In this document: one piece after another, positions 24,710 through 36,908 of the stretch
Layout of the letters: each line of letters starts with the position of its first letter
Numbering within the stretch: position 1 is the stretch's first letter
Assembly: GCA_032164295.1 (NCBI GenBank)
Contig: JAJHTX010000010.1
Location: 434,001 to 498,000, forward strand
Direction: 5' to 3'
Length of the DNA stretch: 64,000 nt
From: Inonotus obliquus
Lineage: Eukaryota; Basidiomycota; Agaricomycetes; Hymenochaetales; Hymenochaetaceae
The notes under the pieces: model-generated
The model's database searches: none
Told to the model about the DNA's origin: nothing
What the model saw: only the letters and a program-made list of their open reading frames with translations
Made by a program: the position numbers and the translations under genes

Positions 24710-27700
24710 ATGCCCCCTCAGGCTCTCAGGACTCCAATGGCTAAGGACTCCATAGAGAACCGTCGTGCCCGTGGTGAAGTGTCGTGTGCGGAGTGCCGTC
24801 GGTGAGTATATCCCGGTCTGTGCAACCAGCCCGTGTCGCGTCCTGTGCTGACTGACACGGACTGCCACAGGCATAAATTGAAGTGCAATAAATCTGTACG
24901 TGCCATTCATTACGGTTTCACAATCATCGCAGAACACACGAAAGTAGATACCATGCAGTTCATGCGTGCGAAAGGGTTGTCAAGCAATCTGTCCAAACGG
25001 TCAGTATCGATCTCCCAGTCATTCAAACGCAAATCTAACGTTAATTTCCGCATACAGGAGTGCTTTCTCCAATACACGGAACGCGTCAAACTGCGTCGAA
25101 TGCGTCCGCTCATGATGCCAGAATATCAGATTTGAGCAAGAGGATACGCCAGCTCGAGGACGCGCTCCAGATATCACATAGCACCGTCTCCGCCGCCCCG
25201 CACCCACTTCTCGCTGAGGACCTGTTGCAAATAAAGAATGGCACTGAGCCCTTGCCCACTCAGAAAAGTGATACAAGCTCGGCCGATACCGAGCTTGTTG
25301 ATTCCTTCGGCACTCTGGCCGTCACCCGTACAGGGACAGAATCGTACCTCAGGGGACTTGGCGTGAGTTTCTTATAGTGATAGTACGGTCCTCATGCTGA
25401 TAACTAGTTGTAGCAAGATTTCATTGCTGTTAGTTTTCTCAACTAATACCATATTGCTCTGCTGATTAGACGAATAAGAGCCACCTTGGTACACCGGAAC
25501 ATCCGCCCAGTTCAGACGTGTCTTCCAAGCTACCTCCATCAGTTTCGTATATGAGCAGGACCTTCCCATTCACACCCCTCTATCTCCCCGCTCACGAGAT
25601 TCAAGCATATATCGAAGAAAAGCTTCCTTCATACGCACGAGCGTCGGCTCTCGTGGAGGCCTACCTTGAAAACCTCTCATGGTTCTTCCGTCCCGTTGAT
25701 CGCGAACAGATCATGGGAGAACTCCTCCCCGTTGTGTACAAAAGGAGGCACCAATCTCCCGCATCCATAAATGATGTGAACTCGTCACAGAGTGTAGATC
25801 TGGATATATACCCGCCCACGGATCCACACGTTCTGGCTTTAATGTTTGCCGTTTTTGCTACCGGTGCGGTTGCTGATCTTACTCTTCCACCCTGGAATGA
25901 TGAGGGCGAGCTATATTATCAACTCGCGCGTACGGCGCTTAGTCTCAAGCCGGTCTTCGAAGGAGCCGGGTTACATGCCGTGCAGGCGATAGCACTTATC
26001 GGGTCATATAATCTCTTTTCATGTCGAAAGAACGACCTTGAAGGAACATGGAAGATCATGAGCTTTAGCTTATCCCTTGCCGCTAGCGTAAGTTCTTTCC
26101 TTTTGCTCAACATCTGACATCCTCATTTCATCCCACATCCTATAGATTGGCTTAAGTCAGTGAACTTGATCTTCTTGCATTGCTCTTTTTCTCATCAAAC
26201 TTTAACTTTCAGATAGGGATCCTGCACATTTCAAGCTTCCTCCCGAAATCGTTCAACGAAGGAGACGCGTCTTTTGGGAATTATTTTCCCTTGACGTATG
26301 GAAGGCATGCTGTCCTTTCATTCCTGCGAGAAAGCTTGGAGCTCACGGTCACCCAGAGTCTTTGTACTGGACGGCCATCGACGTTCACGCCTCCAGTTGT
26401 CGATTGCGAGCTTCCTGAAGACACTGATGTGATCCAGACTGATGGGAAACATGTAGTGAATTGTATGTGGCTACCATCCTTATATCGCTTTTAGCTAACG
26501 TCTCGATCCAAGCAATTTGGCTTATCCGCTACCGGTACACTAAGTATATTATGATGGATGTAATCACAAAACTTGGTCCGATTCGCGCCGTCAAGTATTC
26601 GGAGATTCTAGCTTTGGACCAGAAGATACGAGAATACAATCCCCAGGGAATTTTTGGCTCGGGTGGTCGAGAACCCGACTCTGAGATGCACGATATTGGC
26701 ATACAGGATTTTATAAGACGGGCGCAATTAAGACTATTTAAAGACATTTGTAAGCTACGTTTGACCTCGCGCTTACCAAAGATATACTCTTACGCTGCTA
26801 TTACCTCTAGCGATTATCCTTCTACATCGAAGTTTCTTCGCGCGTGCACTAGTCGAGGACCCGATCAATCCGGTGCGGACGCAGTTTGGCCCTTCCTTCC
26901 TTTCCGCGTACCGTAGCGCGGCGTCATTGCTCCGTCTCGTTCGAGAACATTTTGATTTGAATGAACGATTCGTGATGCGATGTTGGCCAGTTTGGGGTCA
27001 CTCATTGCACGCTGCTGTAGTGCTTGGCTCTATTGCTGCGTGTGGTGCTTCGTCAGCCCTTGCACCTCAGGCATATATCCACTTCCACGCCGCATTGGAG
27101 ATGTTTTCTAAATTTCGGATGCACCCCACTGTCGACGCTGAGTTGGTAAGTCAGGCGATGATCTGTCACGTAAGCTTTCTTGTCTGAATACTGTCTTGTA
27201 TATACAGCCGACTCTCATGCGATTGCGCGACCAAGCGCTGGAAGCACTCGCAAAACATGGAAACACCGTACGAACGCATCCTCCCCTTTCCAATGTGCCC
27301 CGCGGGGAGACGGGGCAGGAGTTCAGTCCTCTTGCAAGCCTCGGGCATATGGTGAAGAAGAGCTTCGATGGTGAATTCGGTACTGCACCTCTGACAGTAA
27401 GGAGCCAGGCGGAGAACTCTACTGCGTCGGAAGCGCAGCCAATGAGAGGTTATTCTTCCCCTACACAAATTGCGATGCCTTTCACTGTGATGCCAAGGCC
27501 TTACCCTGGACCTTTACCTCAGCCGAGCGTAGCGGAACGCGGAACTTATCACGAGCAAGAAGACACCAGGTACTCATATTATCACCCTTGGAGTCCGGCC
27601 TCTGGCTCTGATTCTGCATCGTCTCCAAGACAATCTGGTTTTGCTGATGGATCCCTTCAACAATCACCCCGGCAGCAAAAGGAGACGACGATGGCTTCTC

Positions 27701-28221
27701 ACGCTGGAGATCCCAGGACTGTTTCTTATGATAACCCATCGCCGATGCAGGTTGATCAGAATCCTTATCCGTCGGATGGGCGACCAAATATGGCGTTTTA
27801 TCATACCCAAGCCGTTAACTTCCCAAGTCCCTCTAACAATCCGGGCGCGCTTAACACCTACTCAACCTTCTCTGGCCTCTCAACTGGTAACACCACACCA
27901 ACCTTGGGCCTGGCTTCGAGCGAACGCCCGAACTTGATCCACGTCCATCCTACGCAATCACAGTCCCCATCAGTCACCCAATCGTCATATACCGTCGATC
28001 CACTCGCCTACGGCACACCATCCCGACTTTCTCCGGGGACATTCTTCACCTCGGATTTCGATGTTAGTTTCGACATGCGTGCATCGATGGGTCAAGAGAA
28101 TGTGTTACAGATGTTGCCGCAGGATATGGAAGCCTGGAGGAGTATCTTTCAGGATTCGCGATTTTTTGGTTTACTTGATGAGACCACTGCTAGTGATAAG
28201 GGTACACCGAATTTGACGTGA
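24710..28221 (+). CDS. Zn2Cys6 fungal-specific transcription factor
   Basis: Eleven exons (24710-24801, 24871-24895, 24948-24999, 25058-25362, 25470-26087, 26146-26155, 26213-26304, 26357-26462, 26513-26749, 26811-27145, 27208-28221) join in frame to 961 residues. The zinc cluster is complete: C26, C29, C36, C42, C45 and C54, with the basic stretch RRHKLK. A short coiled coil follows (ISDLSKRIRQLEDALQ). The fungal transcription factor middle-homology domain spans about 200-480 (IQAYIEEKLPSY, LENLSWFFRPVDREQI, RRRRVFWELFSLDVW, TGRPSTF). The C-terminal 330 residues are Ser/Pro/Gln-rich, suited to activation. It should bind CGG-type sites in the nucleus as a dimer; the target genes are unknown. 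Odd points are a 10-nt exon and a GC-AG intron at 26305-26356. Both preserve the conserved sequence. Confidence 0.92.
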
Positions 28222-28635
28222 ACTTGTTATTATTATCGTGTCTGTGTTTTTTTTTCCCTTTTCTTTTGTTTCTTTAACTTGGCTTTACTTACTCCTATGG
28301 CTAATATTCTCATATCGGAGTGTTGTGTATCGGTTCTAGATTCCGTTCCTTATTGTTGTTTGTCTTAAAATAAAATATGTCGCTAAGAAAAAGTAGCAGT
28401 GTTAATCCGTATATAGTGGTCCTGTCCTGTTCAACTGTACTACTGTACAATTTTATTCGTCTGGTGGGTATGAAGAGCATTGAACGACTACAAAATTAAT
28501 GGTATATTCCTCATGCCAAATATTTTATACATCTACATCAAAGGAGCTAGATAAGATCCTAGTAAGTGCATCAATATTTCCGTTATCAAGTCTATAAATA
28601 CAGAGGTAATCCCAGTCCCAAAGAAAGTAGAAAGT
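28222..28635. other. intergenic region between convergent genes
   Basis: T-rich and A-rich runs (a T-run near 28247-28255, AAAATAAAATATGT near 28367) fit the 3' ends of the regulator (+) and the F-box gene (-). No gene is seen. Confidence 0.45.
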
Positions 28636-30847
28636 CTATGCATAACGCAAAACATAACAATCCGTCCTCCTCATACCCAAAATAATCGTCCCCTGAGCCT
28701 GATCCAAACCAAGATGAACAACATTCCTTAAATCAATCTCAGGCGGGACTTCCAAAGTCTTCACATCACCTTCTTTCGATAATCCAATATAATCGGTGGA
28801 ATCACGATTTTCGTCGACAGGGGGGAAAGTGACGTAACGAACTCGGAGATCTTCACTTGTGAAATTGACGTATTCTAACCAGACTGCGAAACCGAAATCG
28901 ACGGCTAGGAGGGGGACAACGTTGAAATCTTCGATTGCGTCGTGGTCGTGGTCGTGGTGGTCGAGTTCGATTATGTCGATGTCTGCGTCCAGGTTTTCTT
29001 CTGGTTCTGGTGCTAGGGGAGGTGGGACGGGGAGAGGGGGTGTGTCGTTGTCTATTTGGGCGTGGTCTGCGTTTTCTGCTTGATTTGCGTCTGGGTTGTA
29101 AGGAGCTGGTTCTGCGAGTTGGTCGGGTGCGTCGTTCTGAGCATCAACTACGTCGTACGCGCCGTTGTCACCAACTTCAGCATAGCCTTCTCCCACCTCG
29201 TGTAGGGGACCGACATCCTCCCAACCTTCCCCAGCATGATGCATATCGACAGGTATAGGAATCGCAACCTGCGCATCCAAATCAGGAATCTCCACAGAAG
29301 ACGGATAACACACGATTTCAAACGGTTCGCGAATATACCACCAACGTAAGAACTCTTTACGTAGTGGTACACTGAAGTAATGTTGTGCGATTGTGAAGAG
29401 GTGTGTTCCTGGAGGAGGGTCATCTGGACCTGGTGGAGGATCTCCATGCTCGGCTGGAGGTACCGTCATGGTTCGGAGGACTATTGTACAACTCCGTCTG
29501 TCTATACTTGGTGCACGCGTATCCATTTGCCACCACTGTCGGACGAAATGAGAGCTGTGAGGGAGGTATTTACCGTCGAAGGGGTTTTCGGTTGGTATGA
29601 AATCCATCGATACTTTTCGTGGAGGAGGGATCAAGGGCGGATGTCTCTTTCTTGTGGCGGGTAAGGTAGGCGTTGCAAGAGTCTGAAGAAGACTGGCGGG
29701 GTAGTAAAACTGGTATGCTCGAACCTCTTCTTCGGCGTGGATGACAACGTTGTCAGGGTCAAATCCTATGCATGACCACTCTCGTGTAGGTTCCTGATCA
29801 GAAGTCAGTGTGCTGTGCTGTATCCTTGACTTGAGTTACTTACGCAAGATATCCCGGTATTTAGGAAAACGTAACGAGGGTTCTCCCAATCAATAAGAAC
29901 ATACAGGCCGAGTTGATTTGTTTCTTGTAGCCAAAGAAAAGCTGACATAAGTCGCCTTAAAGGGTCTAGCAAATAGACGCTAATAACGTGTCCGGGGAAG
30001 CAAAAGCTCGATAATTTCGTAAAGCACGGCGCCTTATCCCCCTCCGTACCATTCTCACTTGGAAATTGTAGTGCCATCAACTGACAATCTGTCCCGAAGC
30101 TGAGATAAGTAAGAGTTAGCGAATATAATAAATTTATGTATAGCTACACAGATTCGTACCGGTTTTCGGCCCGTTTTGCCATAGCAAAATAGACTGTCCT
30201 CTCGTCAAATTCGACTCGACATTTCCATATCTCCCAGTCCGCCCCTGATGACCACTCGGCGACGCAGTTGCTTTTCAAAACGTCGTAGCACAGGACTTTG
30301 CCTGACTTTGTACAGCATAGAGCATATTTCGATGTTATCGGAGATAGCCATACGACGTCTTCATCCCGGGGCGCCGCGACATAAATGTAGGGCTTGATAA
30401 GCTTCGGACCTGTATGCGACCAGCTGCGAAACAGTCTACGCCCATGCATGACTAGTTTTGCGAGCTCCCGGGTGCTTAGCTCTCGGAACTGTTCGAACCC
30501 CTTTAACGGTAATGGTCGGCAAGCAGTAAGTTCCGCAAGAGCGAATGTGCGCCATATTGACCGGGATTCGGTGAATCCATGAAGAGACTTGCATGTCTAG
30601 AATTTCTTGAGCAAGCTTCCACGTAGGATGTCGAGGCGTTACGCACCTTTCCGAGGTTCCACACGTCATCTGGGTCCAAGTACTCCGCGATAGTTAAAAG
30701 AATGTCGAACGGTAAAGAGGACAGTGTACGGGTTATATATGGATTGGGGACGACTATAGGGGTGCGAAAAGGACTCTTGTCGCAGATTTGGCGAGATACA
30801 TGGCCCGGATAGTTCACTGGTCTGTCGCGAAGCGAAGTGTCGGACAT
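28636..30847 (-). CDS. F-box protein
   Basis: Four exons (30847-30647, 30587-30160, 30099-29844, 29793-28636) join in frame to 680 residues. The F-box is near residues 40-85: LSSLPFDILLTIAEYLDPDD, continuing VWNLGK/SLHGFTESRSIWRT across intron 1. The rest has repeated beta-strand-like segments (VVWLSPITSKYALCCTKSGK, YVFLNTGIS, WSCIGFDPDN) and an acidic, His/Asp-rich disordered loop (DHHDHDHDAIED). Similar long F-box proteins with propeller-like bodies are common in agaricomycetes. It presumably docks to Skp1 and presents an unknown substrate to an SCF ubiquitin ligase. Start placed at the Met before SDTSLRDRP. The frame is open further upstream to 31045, so a longer form is possible. Confidence 0.88.
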
Positions 30848-31397
30848 TGAGGTGCAGAGGAATAGTCTGATACTTGTTGGTCGTGAGTTGCACTTGGATT
30901 GACGCGCTTCGGGCGGTCGATGAAGGGACCTGTGTTGGTTTGTGCCCTTTTGCGATAGATGCCCTACGATTTGAACTGAAGCAGAGTGTGCATTGAGATG
31001 ATGGAGGTAAGGAGGCGGGAGAAATCTCTTTTTGACCAAGCGCACTACTTCCCCAGACAGAACTCACGTGTACATGTGTATGTCACGCGCATCCTGTTCA
31101 CAACGTTCACAACCCAACAAAAAAACTGGCATGCATTCGACCCAGCGTTCGCACTTCGCTTCTCCATCCCACTGACACGTTGCTTTCCATCATCTCTGGC
31201 ACATTGCGCCAGACGTTATCTAGTCCAACGACTGCCATATACCTTGAGTGCAAGATCATCTTATCTGTAGTGATCATATCTCTTTCACTCCATTCGCGTG
31301 TTGATCTTGCTCCGCCTAGTGTCTTAAAGTGAGTCTCGCCGTCGTCATTCGCCTGAGCGGCCATTTATGCTCACTCTCGTGCATCAGTAATATTCAT
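30848..31397. other. divergent upstream region
   Basis: Lies between the minus-strand F-box gene and the plus-strand unknown gene, so it probably carries both promoters. Weak frames on both strands show no motif. Confidence 0.35.
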
Positions 31398-33251
31398 ATG
31401 CGGAAAAAACTCAAAGTGACTACCTATGAGAAAGACAATGATGACCATTACGTTGTCGTGTTGAATCCATGGGCCAAGGGAGTCAAACAACGCTCACAAG
31501 TTCAAATCGATTGGATGGGCGCCTGGCTCAGGCTCGCCTTTCGTAATCCAGTTGAGAAAGATATTGTCAAGAATATATACACGGTTGAGACTGTATGTTC
31601 AACACCTGCACCTGGACAGATTAACTGACTGAAGAGAAAGAGAAATGAAGTCATAGTGCGGATTGATACTTCAATCAACACAGAAGTAGGACTTGGTCTC
31701 CACAGATGGGGAGAGTTCATGGAATATAGGGACTTGGAAAAGATAAGAATGCAGGCTGGCGGTAGAAACATGATCACATCCTGTTGTGCATGATAATAGG
31801 CTAACCGATAAACTTTCCACTTACTGCAGTCGATTTTTCGGAAGAGGTTTCGCACATATTCTTGTACAATTGGAAACTGCATGGTGATCCGGCTGAACGT
31901 AATAGCACGCAAATCGAGAATGAAACAAAGCTCGCTAACTTGACGTCTTTTTGACACAGGACAATGGCAAGAATGGTTTCCGCGGCAAGACACTATTCCA
32001 TCGAATACCATGATTAAGCGAGAGTACCCTGTCCCTGGATGGACGGAAATTCCTCCGGTCGATACTAGATTACGAAGCTTTCTAATTCCAATGCCTCGAA
32101 TACCGGACCTGGGCTACGATTCTTCATGGAACACAATACACAACGCAGGTTTCGAAACTCTTGATGCAAAGACTCCGGTCCACAATACAGTCAATGCTCC
32201 TCGCGCAAAGGAAACAAAGGCAAGGGCAGATGGTAGGAGATCAGAAGTACGGGAGAACTCGATAGGACCCCCGCGTGCAACTGCACTTTCTACCTATGAG
32301 ACCCCGTTGCATCTACCGCACACATCCAGCGATCGGATGGGGGAACATAATAGCGGTGCTAAACGTGCTTTAGGACCTGGCAAAGTCGGTAAACTGGACC
32401 CTTTCGAAGAAGGTCAGTGTTCGCTTATTTCCGTCCTACGACAATGTTCTCACTGGAGGGTACATACTTTAGATGATGCGGCACGGGCTGTTCTTAGTAC
32501 AGGAGCTATCAAACAAGAATCATTCGAGTGTTCGAGATCTTTTCATAAGCGCAGCTTACCGCACTAACATCTCCCAAAGGTACCAAGTTGGAATCGGAAG
32601 ATGTCAAGCCCGATATTCGAAATACGGGTACGTCCAGGAATGAGTGTCTTATCCAGTGAAGCTAATATATACGAAGGATATAAACCGTCAGTCGCATTAT
32701 CTGATGCAGTCCTGAAATTGCGCAGGCAGGACTCCAGACAGCCCGGACGCGGAAACTCCGTGAACATGCACCAAGATTGTACGTTGTTTTATAGCTACGA
32801 TGAACATAGCATGAATGAGATTCTTCACAGGTCTTAAAGCCGAGGAACAAGACATCAAACCGTCTATACCAAAGCCTAGTAAGGAGAACCACGCAGCTGT
32901 AAACCAACTCTTATCTGAATCATTTACACTCGAAGCGTATCGGCCATCGGGTGCGCTGGTCACTGCTATTTCTCGGTTTAACAACAGTTCAAGATATCCG
33001 GAGTGTGAGGACCGCAGGCCTCTTATGAAACAGGAAGGTCAGCTCCAAAAATGTCTACGTTTACCTGCTTGTTCACGAAATCGCTAGACTATTCCTCTAG
33101 CTTCGCTCTAAGTGACGCACCTTCGAATACCTCTACTTTAGGCATAGGTTCGTCCATACGATCAGTGTGCATTCAACGTGCATTCAATAATGAGAATGCC
33201 TCGCTGTCTAGGACAAAGCAGGAATCCCAAGCGGAGCTCAAGAAACGATAG
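31398..33251 (+). CDS. multi-exon hypothetical protein with repeated PsiKxE motifs
   Basis: Exon borders are only partly resolved. A first exon (MRKKLKVTTYEKDNDDHYVV...WAKGVKQRSQVQIDWMGAWL, to 31592) looks like a compact domain I cannot name. An exon from about 31960 to 32411 gives GQWQEWFPRQDTIPSN, MIKREYPVPGW and a Ser/Thr-rich tail. A series of short exons follows, each beginning near AG|G and carrying a PsiKxE or KPD/KPS motif: AIKQESFE, TKLESEDVKPD, LKAEEQDIKPS, LMKQEG and TKQESQAE, ending at 33251. PsiKxE is the consensus for SUMO attachment, so a sumoylated nuclear protein is possible but unproven. Start placed at the Met of the first domain; upstream Met at 31329 is an alternative. 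Confidence 0.5.
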
Positions 33252-33780
33252 TTCGGCAAGCAGTTCAAGCATCGGTACGTCTGTACGTCACCCGCAGATA
33301 AACTCTGATCGCTCATGATGAGAATAGATTCCCGGGCTATGAAGAGGAAAAGGCTCGAACCATGATTAACGTTGTATTTCTGCATATGTTTAGAATGCCT
33401 GTATCGCTATCCGCTCGAATGTGAAGGAGGGAGGAAGATAGCAGATTCGCCCTTCCGAATTGTACGCGGAATTCTCAAGAGCACTGGATAACTCGGAGGT
33501 CAGACGCAATCTGATTCCCGTCTGACTGTCTCTTCATGTTCAAGTAAATTCGACGGAGAAAGCCATGTTCGATATAGCGCAGGATCTCACACCGTGTTTC
33601 TTACTCTATCATACCTCATCAGTGCAGAAAGTAGTATCGCTGCCCTTGAGTTGTCACCCCTCTAAAAGGCTTGAAATCTGAGCCCAGATCACCTGCGCAT
33701 AATCAAATATATTCCAGCCTGCCAGAAAACAACCGGACTCTATGACAGTGCAGATTCATCTCTGGAGCTCCTACCACAAC
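33252..33780. other. no gene recognised
   Basis: Short frames only. It lies between the 3' ends of the plus-strand unknown gene and the minus-strand small gene. Confidence 0.3.
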
Positions 33781-34050
33781 TCACTCATCGATAAGAGGCA
33801 AACTATCACCGGACTTCCTTCTAACGGGTCCAGACTTTGGGTACTTGTCTTCAAACTTTTCTAATTTCCTACCCTGAGTACCACCGAGTTGGTCGTCTTT
33901 CTTTTCACGCGTATAGTATTTGCTGTCAACTTTAGGCTTTGTTTCTTTCGGTTTATAATCGTCGTCTCGTTTTTGTTTGTCACGTCTTTCCGAGCCGTCG
34001 GGTTTCAAATTGCCTCCACTCCGCTTTCTTGACTCCTGTCCTGAGCTCAT
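33781..34050 (-). CDS. small lysine-rich hydrophilic protein (89 aa)
   Basis: Starts MSSGQESRKRSGGN and is almost entirely charged or polar (Lys, Arg, Asp, Glu, Gly, Ser), ending GDSLPLIDE. There is no signal peptide or membrane span, so it should be cytosolic or nuclear and disordered. It resembles in size and composition the two duplicated small proteins at 35152 and 37321, but I see no direct alignment. The start was chosen at this Met because the charged composition begins there; the frame is open upstream to 34194. No family recognised. Confidence 0.4.
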   Translation of the reverse strand: MSSGQESRKRSGGNLKPDGSERRDKQKRDDDYKPKETKPKVDSKYYTREKKDDQLGGTQGRKLEKFEDKYPKSGPVRRKSGDSLPLIDE

Positions 34051-34683
34051 GATACGTGTGATTAGTGGTTCAACCGTAAAACTAAATGACCTTTGAGCAG
34101 AGAAAGTGCGGCAGAGGTAATGGCGAGGGAGAGGTTCGCAGAGCTTTGGTAGTCGCGGTACCAATAGTATTGGTTTGCCTATGCTCACCCTCACCTTTGC
34201 TTATTACCATTTACGAAGCAAGTTTGTGCCAAATTTGCACTCGCCTGGCGAGAGCCTCACATAGCGATTTGTAATCGATGCACTATCTATTCAAGCTGAG
34301 GCTCAAACTTGCCCATATCCCAAACAATTAGTCTAGCTAGGCTGATATTGTTTAACCAGACGCGTAACCCTTGAGGTTTCTAAGCGGATTCTCGGCGCTC
34401 GAGCAGTTGTTCTTTCATGAGAGATGAACGGAGGAAGATAAGAGAAGGCACGACCTTGCGCAAACATACCCTGCAAAATTACTCCAAGTTTGCTGCTGGA
34501 GTTGGGAAGGCGGTCAATGTTGACCAGGACGATGAAGGGTACTGTAGTCGACTGGGTCAATGCATGACTGGTGGGTATATATCGTGCCTCGTAGACGGTG
34601 CAGTGGGTCATGGTTTGTGTAAGTAGTTTGAGTAAAGAATAAGTAACAGCAGACAGTACAGTAACACTTTAGTAAGCCTTTCT

Positions 34684-35011
34684 TTGATCCAGAAACCTCC
34701 CACGGCAGACGAGTATCACGAGTTTCTCGCCAGTAACACACCTCAACTTCAACCACAGCACCCACCATACCATGTTGCCCGATATCCATACTGGCAGTGG
34801 ATCATCAGATCTTGCTACCAAAGACTCAACTTACGGTCAGGTGAAATCCTGCGCCGTCTCTTCTAAGAAGTTTGATACTATACTTCATGAAAGCAATGAG
34901 AAGTACCCTCGGGTGGTTGTCCCATCAAAAGGCTTGGTAAAGAGCAAAACTACCAAGGGCAGTATCGACACGAGATCTGAGTCCAAGTTATCCGTGCGTA
35001 TCAATGTATAG
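34684..35011 (+). CDS. hypothetical protein, 3' end of an uncertain spliced gene
   Basis: A plus-strand frame beginning KPPTADEYHEFLASNTPQ and a second frame (TKDSTYGQVKSCAVSSKKFD...KLSVRINV, stop at 35011) both look coding and would be joined by a short intron near 34760-34800. No domain recognised. Its last codons lie inside the segment duplicated at 37197, where a related but broken end (SESKSSVCISSK) follows. Confidence 0.3.
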
Positions 35012-35474
35012 TCATGAATATATTTGTATTCTATGCCTAATACATAACATGGAACGCATATATCATGACCGTGAGGATCTCTCTCTGAAGTATCCCGACT
35101 AACCCGATCTAATTAGCAGGAGGATCTTCTTTGAGAGGAGTCAATCCTCCCCTACTTCTTTATATGTCTTTCGTCATCGTCAAGATCGTCAAGATCTTCA
35201 GAGGGTTTCCTCTTCCTGCGGTCATCTCCTTCCTCTTTCTTTTTTCTGAGACGCTCCGCTTCCGCTTCTATAACTTGTTTCATTAATAAAGCACCTGGCG
35301 AGGTCGGCCGTTTATCTTCACTCGGATTTTCCGGTTTTTTATTATTATTATCCTGACTCATGAAGTTTCGATATGAAGTTTCTGTGTGGAGTATGTGTGC
35401 AAAGAGAACAATGGTTGGAGGGTTCGTGAAGTTTTGGCAGGATTATATAGTAGAATAAGTTTGCTCTTACAGCT
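34974..35474. repeat. segmental duplication, copy A
   Basis: Matches 37197-37631 in the same orientation, including the 3' end of the upstream plus-strand gene, the whole small minus-strand gene and about 110 bp of its promoter. The promoter part, including TTATATAG, is roughly 90% identical between copies. The coding part is much less similar. Confidence 0.8.
35152..35361 (-). CDS. small hydrophilic protein, paralogue A (69 aa)
   Basis: MSQDNNNKKPENPSEDKRPT start, a helical Glu/Lys-rich middle (EAEAERLRKKKEE), then an acidic DDLDDDE stretch and a KK end. Its N-terminal half aligns with the 37321-37521 protein (MNQDNNKKP...PPTSRGAKLME). There is no signal peptide, Cys or membrane span. A TATA-like TATATAAT (minus strand, near 35442-35449) lies about 85 bp upstream of the start and is conserved in copy B, which supports real transcription. 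Function unknown. Confidence 0.5.
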   Translation of the reverse strand: MSQDNNNKKPENPSEDKRPTSPGALLMKQVIEAEAERLRKKKEEGDDRRKRKPSEDLDDLDDDERHIKK

Positions 35475-35662
35475 ACTTGCAAAACAAACTGCAAAGCAAA
35501 AAAACAAACTAGTCTTGAGGCGCACGTGATACTACAAGTCGTGATGTCCAAATTCATTTTTCGAAGCTTTCTCTCGTATTCCAACAGCGACCAGCAAAAT
35601 TAGTGAACAAACGTGTCGAAAATGTCGATTCTATGTATTTCTCATGCTCATTCTTTCCTGAG

Positions 35663-36908
35663 TAGGGCTCGAAAGTATACGGATATAGATACGCGCGTAA
35701 AATTCACATTCATTGCGCATACGACGCGTACTTTACGACGCCGTATTCTTTATTTCCAAGCAGGGTACAGATACGCAGCGAGCGTATACAGAATACAGTC
35801 GTATGTACGGCAAAGAATTCACAAGAAACGAAGAAAGATCCATCAAGAATTATTGACCGGGGATGGTCCTGTGTCGCTCCGAGACGTAATATGCTTGTCC
35901 GAGGGAATAGATGGGATCCTCGCCAATTTGAATGGTATGTCCGCCAGAAAGTTTCATGCATTCAAGTTGTCGGGTGGTGTCGGTATACGGGATGATTCAT
36001 ACGCCATCACACGTTTTGATGTCGCATATCCGGCAGTTCTACTATGCTAGTACCCCCCTTTTCCGTTTCCCCCTCTTTTCCGATTTTCTGTTTCCCTACC
36101 TTCCACACATCCGTTCAACCTGGAAAAATTCACGGAGATGTATTTCTACTATCTGAATAATATTATGAGGTTTCTTTGTGGATGTGTGCTGCTCTTGTAA
36201 AAATATTAGTCAAAAAAGCGGTTCTGGGAGTGTTCTGCATGACTGTTTCACCAAGAAAAAACTAAGCATACGTGGATCTCTCACTTTTATCTTATGTATG
36301 CTGTGAATGGATACACGGAAGTGCTCTGATTTTTTTTCAGTCATCCTCTGTGCCTCTGTGGATTGTAATTCAAGAGGAGGTCCTGTGTGGTGACTTGGGG
36401 TGACAAACGTATTAGCGGGAAGTTGCCGAAGTGTAGCAATTTGAAACTCCGACGTACCCGTGAGAGAATTCTTGTGAATACCTTGTCTGTGACAACGTGT
36501 GACAAATCAGAAAAGAGGGATACCACCCTGTATCTCACCCAAAAAAACCGATAATTTCTTTTTGAAAGCTGGATTATGCTTCTTTATGCCTGCTTGTACT
36601 GCATGATTATTTTGGAGGCTTGATATTGAAGTTGTGCGGCTGCAGAACGAATCGGAAAAGAGGGGTACTAGCATAGTATGCTCCTCAACAAGCCGTAAAC
36701 TGGCAAATGAAGTAAACATATCTCCTGATCAGCCGTATGCCGTATTTGCTGTATACGGTCGTTTATGCCTAATTTGGATTTCTTGATACGGAATGCGGTC
36801 CGTACAATACAGATCCGTAAAGTAAGTCCTCTGTCTCTATACAAGTACAGAGGGTATCTGTATACACACGGGCCGTATCCGTACATTGCGGCACGCTTTC
36901 GAGCCCTG
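35663..36908. mobile_element. hAT-like non-autonomous element, about 1.25 kb
   Basis: Left end TAGGGCTCGAAAG (35663-35675) and right end CTTTCGAGCCCTG (36896-36908) are inverted repeats matching at 12 of 13 positions. Both ends are followed inward by ATACGG/CCGTAT words in both orientations. The flanks carry TCTTTCCTGAG on the left and TCTTTCCCTGAG on the right, an imperfect duplication longer than the usual 8 bp. A second inverted pair lies inside (36041-36065 against 36653-36677, 24 of 25 matching). The terminal TAGGGCTC is the same as in the element at 1987. The open frames inside, such as 35613-36050, show no transposase motif. Confidence 0.65.

Noticed and set aside
35613..36050. 145-codon plus-strand frame
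   Set aside because: It lies almost entirely inside the hAT-like element, lacks transposase motifs and reads through the subterminal repeats.
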